In this document: positions 1-5,273 of the stretch, piece after piece | Numbering within the stretch: position 1 is the first letter of the stretch | How the letters are laid out: the number at the start of each line of letters is the position of its first letter | Assembly (NCBI GenBank): GCA_027065635.1 | Contig: JAMONQ010000152.1 | Location: forward strand, 1-7,673 | DNA from: Campylobacterales bacterium | GTDB taxonomy: Bacteria; Campylobacterota; Campylobacteria; Campylobacterales; Hydrogenimonadaceae | DNA length: 7,673 nucleotides | Reading direction: 5' to 3' | Program-made: the position numbers and the translations under genes | Notes under the pieces: generated by a model | What the model was told of the DNA's origin: nothing | Database searches by the model: none | Seen by the model: only the letters and a program-made list of their open reading frames with translations

Positions 1-271
1 CAGAATCGTACCATCTGCTAAAGCTGTACGGCTGTTTTTTGAAGTTTTCATCTATATAGTAGATGGAGGTGCTTTCGCCGACTCTTGACGAGTTTGCAAA
101 TGTGACTCTCAAGGATTCGAACTTGGGTTTTGACGGGGAAATCTCTTCTGTTTGCGTAGTCGTTTGCGAAAGATGGTAGAGATTTGTAGGAGGCACTTTT
201 TTTACTGTACACCCGCCAAAAAGCAAAATGGTCGTAACTATTATGCAAAGTCTTTTTCGCGATCTTTTCAT
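1..271 (-). CDS. PqiC-like ABC-transport auxiliary lipoprotein, N-terminal part (runs off left edge)
   Basis: I translated this gene by hand from the ATG at 271-269. It stays open for 90 codons to the window edge, so its C-terminus is missing. The protein begins MKRSRKRLCIIVTTILLFGG and then Cys21. That is a basic n-region, a hydrophobic stretch and a lipobox-like LFGGC, as in a lipoprotein. Further on come a YYIDE motif and, about ten residues later, SRWYDS. These resemble the region of the ABC_trans_aux (DUF330/PqiC) family where a strand is followed by a conserved RW. Family members are outer-membrane lipoproteins that partner MCE-type lipid transporters. The ATG overlaps the mlaD stop as ATGA, and a GGAG lies 5 nt upstream (277-280), so the start is well supported. 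It is the last visible gene of the mla operon. The Phe at lipobox -3 is slightly unusual. The lipoprotein call is fairly sure; the family is an inference from motif and context. Confidence 0.8.
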   Translation of the reverse strand, partial: MKRSRKRLCIIVTTILLFGGCTVKKVPPTNLYHLSQTTTQTEEISPSKPKFESLRVTFANSSRVGESTSIYYIDENFKKQPYSFSRWYDS

Positions 272-1233
272 TTTTGCTCCTCTCCCGGTCCAAGCAGCGG
301 CTCGGCCTCTTTGAAAAGTAGATCTCTCGGGCTATTTCTGATCATGAGAGCGTCTTCTTGAAGCAGGTATATCAGCTCGCGGAACTCTCTAAGAAGAGAG
401 TTCGACTCTCTGACTGTCTGCTGAAGCAATCTTTTAAAGTCGAACTCACCCGCCTCTATGCGTGCAGCAATGGAGTCGTTGAGCTTCGTGAAGGATTCGG
501 CACTCTTTCTGACCGATAGGAGTGCCTTGTCTCCCTCCTCTCCCAGTTTTACGGTGGTCTCTTTTATTTTTTCGACTGTTTCGAAAAGCTGTGAACTCTT
601 TTGGGAAGCTTCCGCAAGAGTATTCATTATGGTATCGAAGTTTTCTATATTCTTTTCATTCAATATTCTGTTCATAGAGTCCGATGTCTTATCGAGATTG
701 GTCATGAGATTGTCGAAGTGCTCGATATTCTTTTCACTGAGTACTTTGTTGAGGCGGTCCAGCGCCTGGGATATCTGCACGGCCAGATCGTTTACGGAAG
801 TGCCTATTTGAGCGAGGGTCGAGGGCCTGGACGGAATAACCGCGATATGGCCCGGTTTCGCCTTTATAACCGGTGCGCCTTTTTTGCCACCGATGATCTC
901 TACATAGGCAATTCCTGTTATACCTGTAAAATTGAGTGTTGCGTACATTCCTTCGCGGATGGGGATATCTTTCGGGATTTGCAGCAACAGGCGAACACGT
1001 GTCGGATCACTGGGATCGATATGGATCTCCTTGACTTTGCCTATATCTACACCCATATATTTTACGGCTCCGTCTGGCGGAAGCCCCGCTACTGACTCTT
1101 TCATGTAAGTGTAGTAGTAGGAGTACTCTTTTTTTGTGTTGTATTTTCCCATCCATAGAGCGAATGCCACAGCACCTGCACCAAGAAGAAAGATAAAAAG
1201 ACCCACAACTGTATAATTGGCTCTGCTCTCCAT
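268..1233 (-). CDS. mlaD: MlaD-type MCE domain protein (phospholipid transport, substrate-binding)
   Basis: This is the membrane-anchored periplasmic MCE subunit of an Mla-type lipid transporter. MCE rings form a hydrophobic channel that carries phospholipids between the inner and outer membranes. In its 321 residues I see a single N-terminal transmembrane helix (about 8-29). An MCE domain follows at about 37-116, with the typical AGLPPDGAVKYMGVDIGKV segment at 49-67 and the TGITGIAYVEI hairpin at 103-113. After that comes a long, charged, probably helical or coiled-coil tail (about 138-321). E. coli MlaD is only about 183 residues, so the tail is a large extension, and it contains a 26-residue duplicated unit. 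I chose the ATG at 1233 over the TTG one codon upstream: it overlaps the mlaF stop as TGATG, and a GGAG (1242-1245) lies 8 nt upstream. The stop overlaps the next gene as ATGA. Confidence 0.92.
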   Translation of the reverse strand: MESRANYTVVGLFIFLLGAGAVAFALWMGKYNTKKEYSYYYTYMKESVAGLPPDGAVKYMGVDIGKVKEIHIDPSDPTRVRLLLQIPKDIPIREGMYATLNFTGITGIAYVEIIGGKKGAPVIKAKPGHIAVIPSRPSTLAQIGTSVNDLAVQISQALDRLNKVLSEKNIEHFDNLMTNLDKTSDSMNRILNEKNIENFDTIMNTLAEASQKSSQLFETVEKIKETTVKLGEEGDKALLSVRKSAESFTKLNDSIAARIEAGEFDFKRLLQQTVRESNSLLREFRELIYLLQEDALMIRNSPRDLLFKEAEPLLGPGEEQK

Positions 1234-2009
1234 CAAATCATCTCCATTTTCATAGCTTCCAAACGCGTTCTGGCACGATTACCTCCGAAAAACTGCCCGA
1301 TGAAGGGGTGATCGTTTTTCAAAACCTCTTCGAGTGACCCTTCGGCGACTACACGTCTGTCCCCGATTACCGCCATACGGTTTACGACACTGAATATAGT
1401 GTCGATGTCATGGGTGATCATCACGATAGTAAGCCCGAGGAGATCGCGAAGTTCGGCTATAAGATTGTCGAAGGCTTCGGCGCTTACAGGATCGAGGCCG
1501 GAGGTGGGTTCATCGAGAAACAGGAGCTTCGGATCCATTACCAGGGCTCGCGCAAGTGCCGCACGTTTTATCATTCCGCCGCTTAGTTCGCTTGGATAGA
1601 GTTTGCCCGCTTCGGTACCGAGCCCCACCATTTTCAGTTTAGAGTGTACGATCTCTTTTATGAGGTTTTTCGGCAAGGATGTATACTCCTTTAGCCAGAC
1701 CGCTACGTTTTCTTCTACAGTAAGCGATGTAAAGAGCGCTCCGAACTGGAAAAGCACTCCCCATCTGCTTCTTAGATTCTGTGCATCTTTCCGGTCTATT
1801 TTGCCAAGGTCGTAGCCAAGAACCTCGATAGTGCCTCCACTCGGGCGCTGCAGCATAAGCATCTCCCTGAGCAGAGTGGTTTTGCCGGAGCCGCTGCCTC
1901 CGAGTATTCCGTATATATCACCCTCATATACCGTGAGATTTACATCTTCGTGTACCGTTTTGTTACCGAAACGGGTCTGCAGATGGCGCATCTTTATCAC
2001 CGCTTTCAT
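1233..2009 (-). CDS. mlaF: MlaF-type ABC transporter ATPase
   Basis: This is the cytoplasmic ATPase that powers the MlaE permease in phospholipid transport. All ABC ATPase motifs are intact in 258 residues: Walker A GGSGSGKTT (37-45), Q-loop FQFGALF (87-93), signature LSGGMIKRAALARAL (142-156), Walker B LLFLDEP (162-168), D-loop SGLD and H-loop His200 in MITHD. The signature with Met after LSGG is typical of the MlaF group. The true start is the ATG at 2009, which overlaps the mlaE stop as ATGA and gives MKAVIKMRHL. The frame is open for another 45 codons upstream, but that stretch lies inside mlaE and does not look like protein. The C-terminal tail, about 20 residues after the GQFFGG segment, is basic and Met-rich. 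Length and context fit the family well. Confidence 0.93.
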   Translation of the reverse strand: MKAVIKMRHLQTRFGNKTVHEDVNLTVYEGDIYGILGGSGSGKTTLLREMLMLQRPSGGTIEVLGYDLGKIDRKDAQNLRSRWGVLFQFGALFTSLTVEENVAVWLKEYTSLPKNLIKEIVHSKLKMVGLGTEAGKLYPSELSGGMIKRAALARALVMDPKLLFLDEPTSGLDPVSAEAFDNLIAELRDLLGLTIVMITHDIDTIFSVVNRMAVIGDRRVVAEGSLEEVLKNDHPFIGQFFGGNRARTRLEAMKMEMI

Positions 2010-3142
2010 ATATCGAGCTCCGTGAAGATTACGGAAAAGAGTGCATCCATAGCTATGACGAGAAAAATGGAGTTGACTACGCTCATTGTCGTGTATCGTC
2101 CTATGCTTTCGGTATTGCCGGAGACTTGAAAACCTCTGAAACATCCGACGGCTGCGATGATGAAGGCGAAAAACGGTGCCTTGAAGAGTCCGACAAGGTA
2201 ATGTCTGACATCCACTTCCGTGTGCAGTCTTTCAAGAAACTGGGCCGCCGTTATGTCGAGCTGGAATTTGGCAACGAGTACTCCTCCGTAGATTCCTACG
2301 ATATCCGCGAAAAAAATCAGAAGCGGCAGTGCGACCATCATGGCGATGATCCTTGGAAGCACGATGAAGCGGAAGATCTCGAAACCCATCGTCTTCATGG
2401 CATCTATCTCTTCCGTTATTTTCATTACGCCTATCTGGGCGGTGTACGCCGAGCCGCTTCGTCCCGCCACTATGATAGCCGTAATCAGCGGTGCGAGCTC
2501 TCTGGGAATGGAGATGCCGACCATATCCACTATAAAAATGTTTGCACCGTATTTTTGCAGTTGCACGGCACTTTGAAACGCGATGACTATACCTACCAGA
2601 AACGAGCTGAGCGCTACTATGGGGATGGCAGTGACTCCCGCTTTGTAGATGTTGATTGCAGTCTCTTTCGTTCTGAAGGTCAGGGGGTGTAGAACCGTAT
2701 GGACTATCGCCGCGGCCGTTTGGCCGAGAAAGTTCATGAACAGAATGAAGTCCATATATAGGGAGACAGCATTTTTGCCGAGCTGTTCGAAAGGTTTGAG
2801 TATGACGGGAAAGCTGCGTGTTGGAGCAGGTTTGGCAGATGTGGCAAACCTTTTTACGAGGCGAAACATTCGACAAAACTCGGCGGAGATATTTTTTGTA
2901 ACGACTCTTGTGTCTTTTTTCAGATCCTCGCGAAGAGAGATGAAAAAGAGCATCGCTCCGGTATCTAAAGACTCCATGCCGCCGACGTCGATATAGATCT
3001 TTTTTGCACCGGAGAGTCTGTTTTTTCCGTTCTTGTAAGATTTTTCGATTCGATCCAGGTTTTCTATACGCCATGCGCCCGAAAGGTTGAGCGTGGCGAT
3101 ATCTTCTGTGCGTTCGATAGTGATGAACCCTTTTTTACTCAT
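2006..3142 (-). CDS. mlaE: MlaE-type lipid ABC transporter permease with N-terminal STAS (MlaB-like) domain
   Basis: This is the inner-membrane permease of the Mla-type lipid transporter. From the chosen start it has 378 residues. The first ~115 are soluble and STAS-like: a strand pattern (FITIERTEDIATLNLSG) and IDVGGMESLDTGAMLFF, which matches the DSAG-type loop of STAS proteins. In E. coli this role is played by the separate protein MlaB. The remainder is a MlaE permease, with an amphipathic helix, several hydrophobic helices and the family's conserved VGIVIAFQSAVQL, PRELAPLITAIIVAGRSGSA and EEIDAMKTMG segments. The start is uncertain. The ATG at 3142 (MSKKGF) fits STAS domain length and leaves a leader of about 25 nt from the predicted promoter. 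The ATG at 3151 and the TTG at 3160 are in frame, but none of the three has a strong Shine-Dalgarno. It is the first gene of the operon. Confidence 0.92.
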   Translation of the reverse strand: MSKKGFITIERTEDIATLNLSGAWRIENLDRIEKSYKNGKNRLSGAKKIYIDVGGMESLDTGAMLFFISLREDLKKDTRVVTKNISAEFCRMFRLVKRFATSAKPAPTRSFPVILKPFEQLGKNAVSLYMDFILFMNFLGQTAAAIVHTVLHPLTFRTKETAINIYKAGVTAIPIVALSSFLVGIVIAFQSAVQLQKYGANIFIVDMVGISIPRELAPLITAIIVAGRSGSAYTAQIGVMKITEEIDAMKTMGFEIFRFIVLPRIIAMMVALPLLIFFADIVGIYGGVLVAKFQLDITAAQFLERLHTEVDVRHYLVGLFKAPFFAFIIAAVGCFRGFQVSGNTESIGRYTTMSVVNSIFLVIAMDALFSVIFTELDI

Positions 3143-3174
3143 AGAGCCCATTCTATCCAAAGTTTATTATATTG

Positions 3175-3203
3175 AGTATAAACCTAAAGAGTCTAAAAAG
3201 CAA
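3175..3203 (-). promoter_or_regulatory. Sigma-70-type promoter of the mla operon
   Basis: Read on the minus strand, TTGCTT (3203-3198) and TATACT (3180-3175) are separated by exactly 17 nt. This puts the transcription start near 3168, 17-26 nt before the candidate mlaE starts. A second good -10 hexamer, TATAAT at 3171-3166, lies just downstream without a clear -35 and would leave only about 17 nt to the ATG at 3142. Either supports transcription starting here. Confidence 0.6.
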
Positions 3204-3218
3204 CGATATTCGCAATAA

Positions 3219-3240
3219 CGGCTCTTGCCGGCAAGAGCCG
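3219..3240 (-). terminator. Perfect 22-bp palindrome, probable terminator of the outer-membrane protein gene
   Basis: The two halves are exact reverse complements (CGGCTCTTGCC and GGCAAGAGCCG). In RNA this can fold as a 9-bp GC-rich stem with a CCGG tetraloop. On the minus strand it is followed by TTATTG, a weak U-tract, about 55 nt after the stop codon of the outer-membrane gene. It also sits just upstream of the mla -35 box, so a protein-binding operator is an alternative reading. Confidence 0.5.
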
Positions 3241-3250
3241 CAAGCCTAAC

Positions 3251-3273
3251 AAAAGCCGTCGGCCTGGGCTTCT
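3251..3273 (-). terminator. Second hairpin with U-rich tail after the outer-membrane protein gene
   Basis: On the minus strand AGAAGCC and GGCTTTT can pair (7 bp including one G-U) around a 9-nt loop. The stem runs directly into TTTTGTT. It begins about 22 nt after the stop codon. The stem is short, so on its own it would be a modest rho-independent terminator. Together with the palindrome at 3219-3240 it forms a tandem pair. Confidence 0.4.
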
Positions 3274-3294
3274 GCCGTGATTTATGGAGGCTGA

Positions 3295-4530
3295 TTAGTG
3301 TTCGTGCCCTTGATGAGAGCCTATGGTGTAGTTGAATTGAAAGATTACGGTTTCTACTTTTTTCAGCCTTCCATCCTCGTCATACAGGGCTCTGTTACGG
3401 TTGTACTGAAGACGGATCTTCGCGTTTTCGTCTATGTGGTAGAGCGCCATTACGGAGTAGCGGTAGAGATTTTCGGGAAGCTTCGAATCAATAGAGCCTA
3501 TAACTACGTCGTTGCGATATATAGTATCGTATCTTGCTCCGATACTCCAGGCGTGATCTGGAGAGTATATAAGCTGTGTGTATAGACCACCCTGTTTTTT
3601 ATATAGCGTCTCGGCGGATGAAGTCTCTACAAGAAAGCGTGAGCCGTCCATTTCTCTGCATAGCCACTCCGACTCCCAAAGAATACTCTGCTCCTTGTCT
3701 ATGGTGTGCTCGACAGACAGGTCCATACCGTAAACCGAGGTGGTGCCGTAATCGGCATATGGATTCTCCTCATCCTGGAGACGATCTATTCTGGTACTTC
3801 CTCTGATATAACTGATACCGGTCGTAATATCGGTATCCGGCAGTCTGAACGACTCTTTTGCGTATGTCACAAGAAGAGTGGGTGCTCGTTTCGGTTCCGC
3901 AACTTCCGTACCGTTGTACGAGATAGCCTCGTAACCGAAGCTCGTTTCATTGTCGCCCTGAAACAGCTCTATACCGATCAGCGTCTTCTTTCTGTCAAAA
4001 GGGTTCCACTGAAGCTGTATCCCTACATCGTTTATACCGTGAAGTCCGAAGAGTGCTTCGTTTATCAAAGGAGCGTCGGCGAAGTGCCAGACGTGGTGAT
4101 GGTGTGAATTGTGCAGTCCGAACTGCGAGTATAGCTTTCCTCCTCTCATCTGAAGGGAGTCGGAGAGTTTTGCGGTGATATATGCGGTCTCTACCTCCAC
4201 GCTGTTTTCGCTGATATGCAGCACTCCATCGAAATCGAGCCCGTGATCCGGTCTGTATTTGAGCCAGATCTCCGCATAGTTGAAATTGAAGCCGTTTCTG
4301 GCGTTATATCCCGAATGTCCGTGACCCCCTTCTTCTGACGGTCCTATAATGGAGTGTGCGAGCCCCGGAAGCTCGAGATGGGAGGCTTCGGCATCATCTA
4401 TATTTCTGTTTACGTATGATGTGTCTACGACCAAAGAGAGCGCAATATCTTCACGATGATCGTCGTGCCCGCTACCGGATGCATACAAAGCGGCAGCCAG
4501 TATTATATTTACAGTAGTTTTTTTGAACAT
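3295..4530 (-). CDS. Histidine-rich outer-membrane beta-barrel (porin-like) protein
   Basis: The 411-residue protein starts with a probable signal peptide (MFKKTTVNIILAAALYASG). The rest is rich in alternating polar/hydrophobic segments, with many aromatic residues and no long hydrophobic helix, as in an outer-membrane barrel. Strand-like examples are FNFNYAEIWLKYRP (81-94) and VIFQFNYTIG near the C-terminus. Histidines are clustered: HDDH (22-25), GGHGH (68-72), HNSHHHHVWHF (140-150) and a GSHQGHEH tail (404-411). This suggests exposure to, or binding of, a metal such as zinc, copper or nickel, but the sequence does not show which. An excellent GGAG (4537-4540) lies 6 nt before the ATG. It follows the small His/Cys protein by 33 nt and is probably co-transcribed with it. 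I recall similar His-rich barrel proteins in Campylobacterota without a firm name. Barrel nature is likely; substrate unknown. Confidence 0.75.
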   Translation of the reverse strand: MFKKTTVNIILAAALYASGSGHDDHREDIALSLVVDTSYVNRNIDDAEASHLELPGLAHSIIGPSEEGGHGHSGYNARNGFNFNYAEIWLKYRPDHGLDFDGVLHISENSVEVETAYITAKLSDSLQMRGGKLYSQFGLHNSHHHHVWHFADAPLINEALFGLHGINDVGIQLQWNPFDRKKTLIGIELFQGDNETSFGYEAISYNGTEVAEPKRAPTLLVTYAKESFRLPDTDITTGISYIRGSTRIDRLQDEENPYADYGTTSVYGMDLSVEHTIDKEQSILWESEWLCREMDGSRFLVETSSAETLYKKQGGLYTQLIYSPDHAWSIGARYDTIYRNDVVIGSIDSKLPENLYRYSVMALYHIDENAKIRLQYNRNRALYDEDGRLKKVETVIFQFNYTIGSHQGHEH

Positions 4531-4536
4531 TTTTTT

Positions 4537-4586
4537 CTCCGATATTTTTTTGTAGAGTTCTGATTATGCGAAGGGAAATATCGGAG
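4537..4586 (-). promoter_or_regulatory. Inverted repeat that can sequester the ribosome-binding site of the outer-membrane gene
   Basis: On the minus strand CTCCGATATTT (4586-4576), inside the last codons of the small upstream gene, is an exact reverse complement of AAATATCGGAG (4547-4537). The second copy contains the GGAG ribosome-binding site of the outer-membrane gene. The 28-nt loop holds the upstream stop codon. A ribosome finishing the upstream gene would melt the stem and free the site, coupling the two translations. The pairing is seen directly; the regulatory role is inferred. Confidence 0.5.
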
Positions 4587-4908
4587 GAGCACGTGCATCG
4601 AAGCCGTTGCCGGTGTGGAGTCTTCTTGGTGCCTGTACGGCTTTGGGTGAAACGAAACCGCAGCGGATCTGTCCGCCTGAAAAATCGGTAAACGGAAAAA
4701 ATATTGGAGGGTTTAGCGACAGTACCAGACATATGGAACAATTCTCTTTATCCTTGCACTCCTCTTCCGGACTCTGATTGGAAGATAGGTTTTGGCTACA
4801 GAGAGTCTGAGTTTTCGGCTGCGCTATATGGATATGCAGATGAAATCCGGCGATAAGATAGCTGATGGCGGTAATGAAGAGTGCTATATGCAGAGTTTTG
4901 CGTTTCAT
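4564..4908 (-). CDS. Small exported His/Cys-containing protein, DUF2946-like
   Basis: The 114-residue protein begins MKRKTLHIALFITAISYLIA, a signal peptide or single membrane anchor. It continues with HLHIH (23-27), a Cys-containing acidic stretch (C37, C51), a CSIC pair (57-60) followed by a short hydrophobic segment, and a C-terminal FDARAPP. A hydrophobic N-terminus, a CxxC in the middle and a terminal RAPP are features I associate with the DUF2946 group of small proteins found beside metal-transport genes. This is pattern recognition, not a search result. It lies 33 nt upstream of the His-rich barrel gene and probably forms an operon with it. There is no clear Shine-Dalgarno before the ATG at 4908. 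A TAAAAT at 4921-4916 is the only -10-like hexamer nearby and would imply a nearly leaderless message. A role in metal sensing or handling is inference. Confidence 0.6.
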   Translation of the reverse strand: MKRKTLHIALFITAISYLIAGFHLHIHIAQPKTQTLCSQNLSSNQSPEEECKDKENCSICLVLSLNPPIFFPFTDFSGGQIRCGFVSPKAVQAPRRLHTGNGFDARAPPIFPFA

Positions 4909-4969
4909 CGATGCAATTTTAGGCAGAGTCCCATTAATTTCCGGTTAGCCGGCTTCAAGCGTCAGCACT

Positions 4970-4999
4970 TTGGTACTTTTTATCCGCGATTGGTATAAT
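4970..4999 (+). promoter_or_regulatory. Extended -10 promoter of the S4-trpD-tsaE-lptB-rpoN operon
   Basis: TGG followed by a consensus TATAAT (4994-4999) makes a perfect extended -10 element. A weak -35-like TTGGTA (4970-4975) stands 18 nt upstream. Transcription would start near 5006, about 19 nt before the TTG start codon and just ahead of its ribosome-binding site GGGAG (5014-5018). Strong -10 elements with poor -35 boxes are common in Campylobacterota. This is the only convincing promoter seen for the five-gene unit. Confidence 0.75.
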
Positions 5000-5024
5000 A
5001 TGCAACAAAAAGCGGGAGACTTTT

Positions 5025-5273
5025 TTGCGAATAGACAAATATCTTAGCAGCGTCAATCTTGTGAAGCGTAGAACCATTGCTCAGGATATGGTAAAAAGCG
5101 GTGTCGTTTTCATAAACGGTTCACTCGCGAAGCCGAGCAAGGATGTAAAAGAGGGGGATACTATAGAGATTCGTTATTTCAAGGGTACCAAACGGTATAA
5201 AGTGCTCAAGATCCCTACGACGAAGACGATTCCAAAAAGCGCCAAAGAGGAGTATGTGGAGGAGCTTTCATGA
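5025..5273 (+). CDS. S4-domain RNA-binding protein, RqcP/HslR-like
   Basis: The 82-residue protein is essentially a single S4 RNA-binding domain. It has RIDKYLSSVNLVKRRTIAQD (2-21), then VKSGVVFINGSLAKPSKDVKEGDTIEI (23-49), and a basic KGTKRYKVLKI strand. This matches the small stand-alone S4 proteins RqcP (YabO) and HslR (Hsp15), which bind the 50S subunit in rescue of stalled translation. Its short length and lack of a long C-terminal tail make it closer to RqcP. The start is TTG, chosen because GGGAG (5014-5018) lies 6 nt upstream and the conserved RIDKYL follows at once. It is the first gene of the operon. Its stop overlaps the trpD start as ATGA. The exact branch of the family is not settled by the sequence alone. 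Confidence 0.88.
   Translation: MRIDKYLSSVNLVKRRTIAQDMVKSGVVFINGSLAKPSKDVKEGDTIEIRYFKGTKRYKVLKIPTTKTIPKSAKEEYVEELS

Noticed and set aside
110..127. tRNA-like T-loop on the minus strand (GTTCGAATCC)
   Set aside because: The T-stem has two mismatches and no matching acceptor or anticodon arm is found upstream. The bases are codons of the lipoprotein gene.
48..293. 81-codon open frame on the minus strand
   Set aside because: It has no protein-like pattern. The frame starting at 271 has a ribosome-binding site, a lipobox and operon overlap, and it covers the same bases.
1269..1290. Sigma-54-like TGGCAC element
   Set aside because: There is no TTGC at the required spacing, and it lies inside mlaF coding sequence.
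2126..2692. 188-codon open frame on the plus strand over mlaE
   Set aside because: It is an antisense shadow with Asp/Arg/His-rich content, no ribosome-binding site and no neighbours on that strand.
2232..3074. 280-codon open frame on the minus strand in another frame of mlaE
   Set aside because: The product is full of Arg, His and Ser with no domain pattern. mlaE in the same place has clear family motifs.
4472..4741. 89-codon minus-strand frame overlapping the DUF2946-like and barrel genes
   Set aside because: It conflicts with two better genes on the same strand, and its sequence shows no signal peptide or domain.
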